The notes under the pieces were generated by a model. It did no database searches, had not been told where the DNA came from, and was given only the letters and a program-made list of their open reading frames with translations. From Biscogniauxia marginata (taxonomy: Eukaryota; Ascomycota; Sordariomycetes; Xylariales; Xylariaceae), in contig MU404082.1 of NCBI GenBank assembly GCA_022695795.1, forward strand, positions 364,027-428,026: a stretch of 64,000 bases of DNA. Reading direction: 5' to 3'. Made by a program: the position numbers and the translations under genes. How positions within the stretch are numbered: position 1 is the first letter of the stretch; each line of letters opens with the position of its first letter. Shown here piece by piece: positions 58,500 through 64,000 of the stretch.

Positions 58500-60724
58500 A
58501 TGGCCGACGTCGATGACGAACTCCTCGCCCTCGTCGGAGGCGACGATCCCTCTGACGATGAATCGGAGCAGGAGATGAATATCAGTCGCTCAGGATCCGA
58601 GTCGCCAGAGCCTGATGCAAAGGCGACGCCAGCCAAGGCAAAAAGCCCTCCAGCGCAAAAGCCGAAACAGAGAAGACATGATGATTCCGATGAGGAGGAA
58701 GGTGAAGCGTAAGTGCTGATGATAGCTATGAAAATGTCAGATTTGCTTTGCCAGCCTCGCGCACCACACCGACACCGTCTCCCTACAAAAACACCCCGCC
58801 AGTTCTTTGTTTGCCAGATTATCCGCCGCCCACTGGCGTCTTCGTTGCGAGGCAACTGGGCTTTTTGCCGCAATACCGCAATACCCGCTGCACTGTTTTT
58901 GTTGTGTTGGTATCTAACTCGCGCTGCTTTCCCTCTTCCAGGTCCTCCATTGCTTCGCCCACATCTCAGAAGTCCGCGCCCATGGACGAATCTGACTCTG
59001 AATCCGACGCAATCCACACCACCAATGCCAGTGCCAAGATGGATGACGAAGACGACAACAAGTATCCTGTCGAAGGCATTTATGCCAGCGAAGCCGAGAA
59101 GGAAGAAATCCTGGCCATGCCCGAACTCGAGCGAGAACAACTGCTTGCCAAACGTCAGGAAGAAGTCGATCGTCAGCGACAGAACACCCTACTGCGACGC
59201 CTGCTCAAGACGCGAGAAGACGACAGCCAGTCTGCCAAGAAGCGAAAAGCTAGCAATGCCGATTTGGATGACGCGCAGCGAAAAACTTCCCGGCAACGCA
59301 CACGAGTCGGCGGTTCCAAGGTCGGCGAAACTAGTGCTGGCATTGAGTCGCTCCGTCGTGCTCGTGCAGAGAAGAATGATCGTCAGCGGCGCCGAGAGGA
59401 AGACAGAGAGCGGAACAAGGGCAAATCGACCGTCGTATTTCGCGACACTCCCGACCGAGATGAAGACAGCGAGGTGGAATGGGCGGGTGGATCGCGGCGC
59501 AAGGCTACGACTCACTCACCCGAGATCAAAGAAATCCCACCTGCTAGCCTACGAGACATAGAACGGCTCAGACTTAGCCGTAGTCGATTTGCTACAATCT
59601 GCTTCTACCCCGGCTTTGACAATGCAATCACGGGCTGTTATGTCCGAATTTGCATCGGTCCAGACCGTAATGGCGATAACATATACCGGATGGCTGTAAT
59701 CAAAGGTATGTGTATAGTCATTACATTTTATTCACTGCATACTCATGCCATGTTCTAGGATTCACCAAAGGCAAACCATACGCGATGGAGAAGCAGAACG
59801 GGCAACCCTTTGTGACCGACCAGTACATCAAGGCTGCTCATGGCAAGGCTGAGCGAGATTGGCCGTTTATTAGCTGCTCTGATTCTCCGTTTACTGAGGT
59901 ACTGTATCCTATGCTACGATTTCCCGAGATCTGCAAAAGCTAACTCGATGTAGGCTGAGTTCAACCGGTATCAGAGGACTTGTCAAGATGAGGGTGTCAT
60001 CATACCTAAGAGACCATATCTCGAGGCCAAGTGTGATGACATCGAGACTCTTCGCAACCGTTCCTGGACTGATGCCGAAGTTAATGACAAAATTCAGCGG
60101 GAGCGAGAGCTGCGAGAGAGATATGCGCCTACGGAGCGAACCCGTCTGCTGAACTCGCTGGAGGAAGCCAAGCGTCGTGGCGATGATGCGCGTGTTAGCG
60201 AGATCCAGGACAAATTGGATACCCTCGAGACGCCGCGTCTTGCTTTTAGGACCAGCCTGACGCCCGTGAAACAAAACACCCCCTCCGCACCGTCTCAGCA
60301 AGACCGCCTGGCGCAGCTCAATGCCGAGAACCGTCGACGCAATGCTGAAGCAGTCCGCAAGGCGCAGATTATGGAGCGGGCTAAGGTGCGTACTATCGAG
60401 GCTCGCGTCGCCAAAGGTGAGGAGGTCGAGGAGGATACATCCCGTCGCCTGAGAACCAAGCCCAAGTTCATGCAGGATACCAACGATCCCATCGAACGCA
60501 AGTCTACACCAGCCAATGGCAGTGGTGCATCAAGTCCTGCGAATGGAACGCCAAAGCTGGGTGCTACCACCAAAGCGCCCTTACTTCCCCATCTCCAGAA
60601 GCTGCAGCAACAAAACCATCAGTCTGGAAAGGACAAGAAGGGCATCCCTACGATTCATAAGCCTCTAATTGATGACGACATCATTGCGGCTTTGGATCTC
60701 GATATCGAGGTCGAGATTGACTAG
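58500..60724 (+). CDS. RTF1: Paf1 complex subunit Rtf1 (Plus3 domain)
   Basis: Four exons (58500-58708, 58942-59705, 59759-59898, 59954-60724) join in phase to 627 aa, near the usual fungal length. Rtf1 is part of the Paf1 complex that travels with RNA polymerase II and promotes histone H2B ubiquitination. The N-terminal 60 residues are acidic (DDELLALVGGDDPSDDESE). A Lys/Arg/Glu-rich coiled stretch follows (RAEKNDRQRRREEDRE). The Plus3 domain runs from about 265 to 395: IPPASLRDIERLRLSRS, GCYVRI, YRMAVIKGFTKGKPY and the SPFTEAEF join. After it comes a long charged coiled-coil tail ending IEVEID. The first intron is long (233 nt), with an inner AG site that could be used as an alternative. 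A nuclear housekeeping gene. Confidence 0.93.
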
Positions 60725-61887
60725 GCTCCTAGGACGAACGATGCATGTGATGGTTCTACTGGCGAGTTGCCTTGGGCGGAGCCGCACGAGGGCATCTTTT
60801 GGGTTGGGGTCGGAGGTGTATTTCTCTTTGGGTCGCAATTGGTTGGGGGAGAAATTAGTCCTCGCAACTTGCAACCCCAGGTATGACCACATGTAAAACT
60901 AATTTGACATACTTCTTCATAAGCACTGGCGTCCAGGCTAGGTCTAGATAGACGCAAATACAGCAAGCGACGTTTGGTCGCTGCTGTCTGTAGATGGGAA
61001 CAATAATGATGATGACTTGCGGGGAATACAGATTAAAGCACCTTCTCAAATGATAGAGTACCGGCCCGTGTACATGTAACCTGGGTAGGTACTTACTATT
61101 GCAACATTGAATCGATAGTCTATAATTCTGGACAACTACTTCTCCCTACTACCTTATGCAATAAACCCCACCAAATCACTAACCTAGGCCAGTCTATTTG
61201 ATGCGCAGTGGACTCTGATATACAATATAAGGCGGTGGGAGTTTCAGATTCTTGGAGCAAAACTCAGCGATAAGCCTCGGGGTCCCGAAATGGCGTAATT
61301 ACCGATGATAAATGGTAGACCGCCATGGAGTCCCACCGCCACGGAGTTCCACGGAGCTCCACGGAGAGGAGATAGCCAAGACGACGTTACGCCATAACGC
61401 ATCAGTTGTGTTAAGTCTTCATGGCTTCCGACAATAGTGTCAGATCATTGTTTCCACAGCTTACGTATGAAGTTATGTCCAACTTTCTTAGTAGCACCGC
61501 CGTCCGTCTAATCGATGGTTTCAAACCCGGCATCGAACCCGGCACGGAATACTAGTGATTTTCGTATCCCCGTACCTCGAACATGGCCGCGGTCAATATG
61601 TGTTGGATTAGTAATTATGGCCGTGCTCAGTGAGCTTTTTCACTATTCACCACTAAGAGGATTTGATAACCAGTGAAGGCATTGCATGCGGAAACACTGG
61701 GTCGTCTGTTATATGGACGATGCCACTGCTATATAAAGGAGCAATGAGGACACTCGTCCAGAAACGAGAAGGAGGTAGGAAGATCAAATAGTTCTCTGAA
61801 GCAAAAAGCAAAAAGATTTCACCCTCCCCTCCTTGAATAATCCGCTCTCCCATCCTTACGAAAGTGTCTATCTAGCTACGAAACATC
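60725..61887. other. Intergenic region
   Basis: Convergent 3' flank of RTF1 and promoter of the oxidoreductase; no gene recognised. Short CCACGGAG-type repeats occur at about 61,330-61,365. Confidence 0.35.
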
Positions 61888-63550
61888 ATGCCTACCGCAC
61901 GATATGAGTCCAAGCCGGTCGACGTCTCGCCCCTCGCTCAGCCCTTGAAGTTTGAGTTCTCGGGTAGGGTCGCGAAGAACCGCTTGTTCAAGGCCGCCAT
62001 GGTCGAGACGATTGCTACTTGGCACCCGAAAAATCGGGAGGAGCGCGGCATCCCGACGAAGGAGCTCATCGAGCTATATCGAAGGTGCGTTCGGCTCGCT
62101 ATCCTTGGCTGATCTCTTGCCACAAATGACTTGACCTTGTGATGGAGAATTAGACGATTTTCCTTGCATATGCGCAGACAAGGCCGTTTGACCGTAAGCT
62201 GACGACAAGACGTGTGCAACAGATTCGGCGAAGGCGGGTGGGGAATCATTACTACTGGTAACATGGACATCGATTTCACCAAGGTCAGTGGGATGGGCGA
62301 CGCCATCATCACGCCCGAGTGTCCCTTATCCGGACCACGCTTCGAGGCTTTTCAGAAGTTGGCGGCGGCAGGCAAAGCACATGGCAGCCTACTACTGGCG
62401 CAGGTGTCGCACCCGGGACGCCAGCTCTTCGCCAACATCAGCAAGGACACCATTTCAGCATCCGCGGTCCCAATGCGTGAGTTCCCTAACTACCTTCTTC
62501 CATCATCGACGCGAAAAGGGGGCATATAGGGGAAAGAAGGGAAGAGAGAAAGCATTTAACCTACCTACCTACCTACCTGTCTACCTACCTACCACATTAA
62601 GTATATGGCCAAGGCTAACCACGAGGGGCGGAAACGCCTGACTCCTGACAGCATCGAAGCCAGGCGCCTACTCCGTCCATCTCTACGCCACACCGCGAGA
62701 GGCGACCAAGGCAGAGATCGCCCAAGTGGTCGACAGCTTCGCCTACGCGGCCGTGTACCTGCAGGAGGCAGGCTTCGACGGGATCCAGCTGCACGGCGCG
62801 CACGGATACCTGATATCGCAGTTCCTGTCCGAGCGCACGAACCAGCGCACGGACGAGTACGGCGGCAGCATCATCAACCGCGTGCGCATCGTGACGGAGA
62901 TCGCGGCGGCGATCCGCGCGCGCGTCAAGAAGGAGCCGGGCTTCGTCATGGCCATCAAGATCAACTCGGTCGAGTTCCAGGACCGCGGCATCACGGCGGG
63001 CGACGCGGCGGCCATGTGCGAGCTGCTCGAGGAGGCCGGGTTCGACCTGGTCGAGCTCTCGGGCGGCAACCACGAGGACTTCGGCTTCGGCGGCGAGAAG
63101 CGCGAGTCGACGCGCCGCCGCGAGGCGTACTTCCTCGAGTTCGTGCGCGACATCGCGCCGCTGCTCAAGCGCAGCAAGTCGTACCTTGTCGGCGGCTTCC
63201 GCACCGCGGCCGCCATGGTCGAGGCGCTGGGCGTCGTCGACGGCATCAGCCTCGGGCGGCCGGCGGCGCAGCAGCCCACGATCGCGCGCGACCTGCTCGA
63301 GGGCCGCGTCACGGGCGCCGTCAGGCCCCCGCCCGAGTTCGTCAACGACTCGGCCCTCGCCATCCAGGCCGCCGGCGCCCAGATGCGGCAGATGGCCAAG
63401 GGGGTCCGGGTCCCGGCCGACCTCGGGTCCGACGACGAGAACAAGATCAAGACCATCAGGGCCGACATCGCGAGGCACGCCGAGAGGCTCGCCGCGGATG
63501 GGGGTAAGCTGGAGATCTTCGGCTTTGCGGACCTGACGGTTGAGGGTTGA
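61888..63550 (+). CDS. NADH:flavin oxidoreductase, old yellow enzyme family
   Basis: Exons 61888-62084, 62223-62476 and 62652-63550 join in phase to 449 aa; an acceptor 12 nt later (exon from 62664) gives 445 aa and is equally in frame. It is a single-domain FMN-binding TIM barrel that reduces activated C=C bonds with NAD(P)H. Visible motifs are AQVSHPGRQ (substrate His and flavin contacts), GAHGYLISQFL, the family signature RTDEYGGS near 216 and the phosphate-binding GISLGRP. No signal peptide. The second intron holds an (ACCT)n microsatellite. Exon 3 is far richer in G+C than the two earlier exons and the flanks, and its opposite-strand frames are open as a result. The substrate is unknown. 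Confidence 0.9.
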
Positions 63551-64000
63551 AGGGGGGGTTGGGATCGTGAGTGAGAGAATGTGCGAATGCTTGTGCTCTC
63601 TACTAGCTGGGCAGCTTGATGGGTATATATCGAGCAAATTGCCGAAATCTTCTCTCATAGATTTTTTTCCTTGCGAGTTGTAAGAAGGGATATAGATAGA
63701 TATATATATATATACATGTACATATCGGGTAGATAAATTGTGTCTCTAGGTTCCATAGATAGGTAAATCAGCACCTCATACTAATGCAGCTTGTCCCTGG
63801 TTCCTTAACACAGATATTATTGGAGGGTTACCGGCGAACCTTCTATAATCCCAACACGGTGTATGTCAAACTGTAAGCCCTTTCAACTTATACCCCGGCG
63901 CCGGGGGCGCCGCGGGGCGGGCGCGGGCGGGGGGGCGGCCGCGGGGCGCCCGGCCCCGGGCGGCGGGGGGGGGGGGCCCCGCCCCCCCCCCCCCCCCCCC
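63551..64000. other. 3' flank ending in an all-G/C tail
   Basis: 63,551-63,892 is ordinary sequence with a (TA)n run near 63,690-63,715. From 63,893 to 64,000 every base is G or C, ending in long homopolymers. This looks like a contig-end read artefact and no biology is assigned. Confidence 0.6.

Noticed and set aside
62615..63658. Long minus-strand frames of 347 and 241 codons
   Set aside because: They mirror the very G+C-rich exon 3 of the oxidoreductase; stop codons are rare there in every frame, and their composition (Arg, Ala, Asp runs) is that of a shadow frame.

Overview
The window looks like a chromosome segment of a filamentous ascomycete (Pezizomycotina, probably a Sordariomycete). 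The evidence is protein-coding genes broken by 44-75 nt GT-AG introns, a fungal highly reducing polyketide synthase, long intergenic spacers, and a 12.7 kb AT-rich block of retrotransposons mutated in the manner of repeat-induced point mutation (RIP). Start codons are the ATGs I could support. Exon joins were made by hand from donor and acceptor sites, reading phase and family alignment.

Positions 1-18,131 hold a polyketide-type gene cluster. In order it has a BAHD-type acyltransferase running off the left edge, a nine-exon HR-PKS (KS-AT-DH-MT-ER-KR-ACP, 2534 aa, no release domain), a LovC-like trans-enoyl reductase, a Tri3-like acyltransferase, an FAD monooxygenase of the salicylate-hydroxylase type, and a secreted intradiol dioxygenase that may or may not belong. 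The likely logic is chain building by the PKS, enoyl reduction in cis or in trans, hydroxylation by the FMO and acylation by the two transferases. No transporter or pathway regulator is visible inside the window.

Positions 20,177-26,568 hold an SNF2-type helicase with a low-complexity RG/S-rich linker and a GH72 beta-1,3-glucanosyltransferase that ends in a transmembrane segment and cytoplasmic tail. A 185 bp LTR-like element lies between them.

Positions 27,888-40,590 are a RIP-degraded transposon block. A 7.56 kb Gypsy element (31,139-38,702, 453 bp LTRs, target duplication GACGC) is nested in the 3' end of an older relative. Around it lie solo, tandem and inverted LTRs, an inverted gag fragment and a 387 bp near-palindrome. 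None of it is coding any longer.

Positions 40,600-63,550 return to ordinary gene space. They hold a possible PD-(D/E)XK-like protein, an orphan gene, a multipass membrane protein, a decayed protein kinase pseudogene, a CE3-like SGNH esterase, a three-exon small protein with KG-x-IG repeats, a GNAT acetyltransferase, COQ7, RTF1 and an old-yellow-enzyme family oxidoreductase. The last 108 bases are pure G/C and look like a contig-end artefact.
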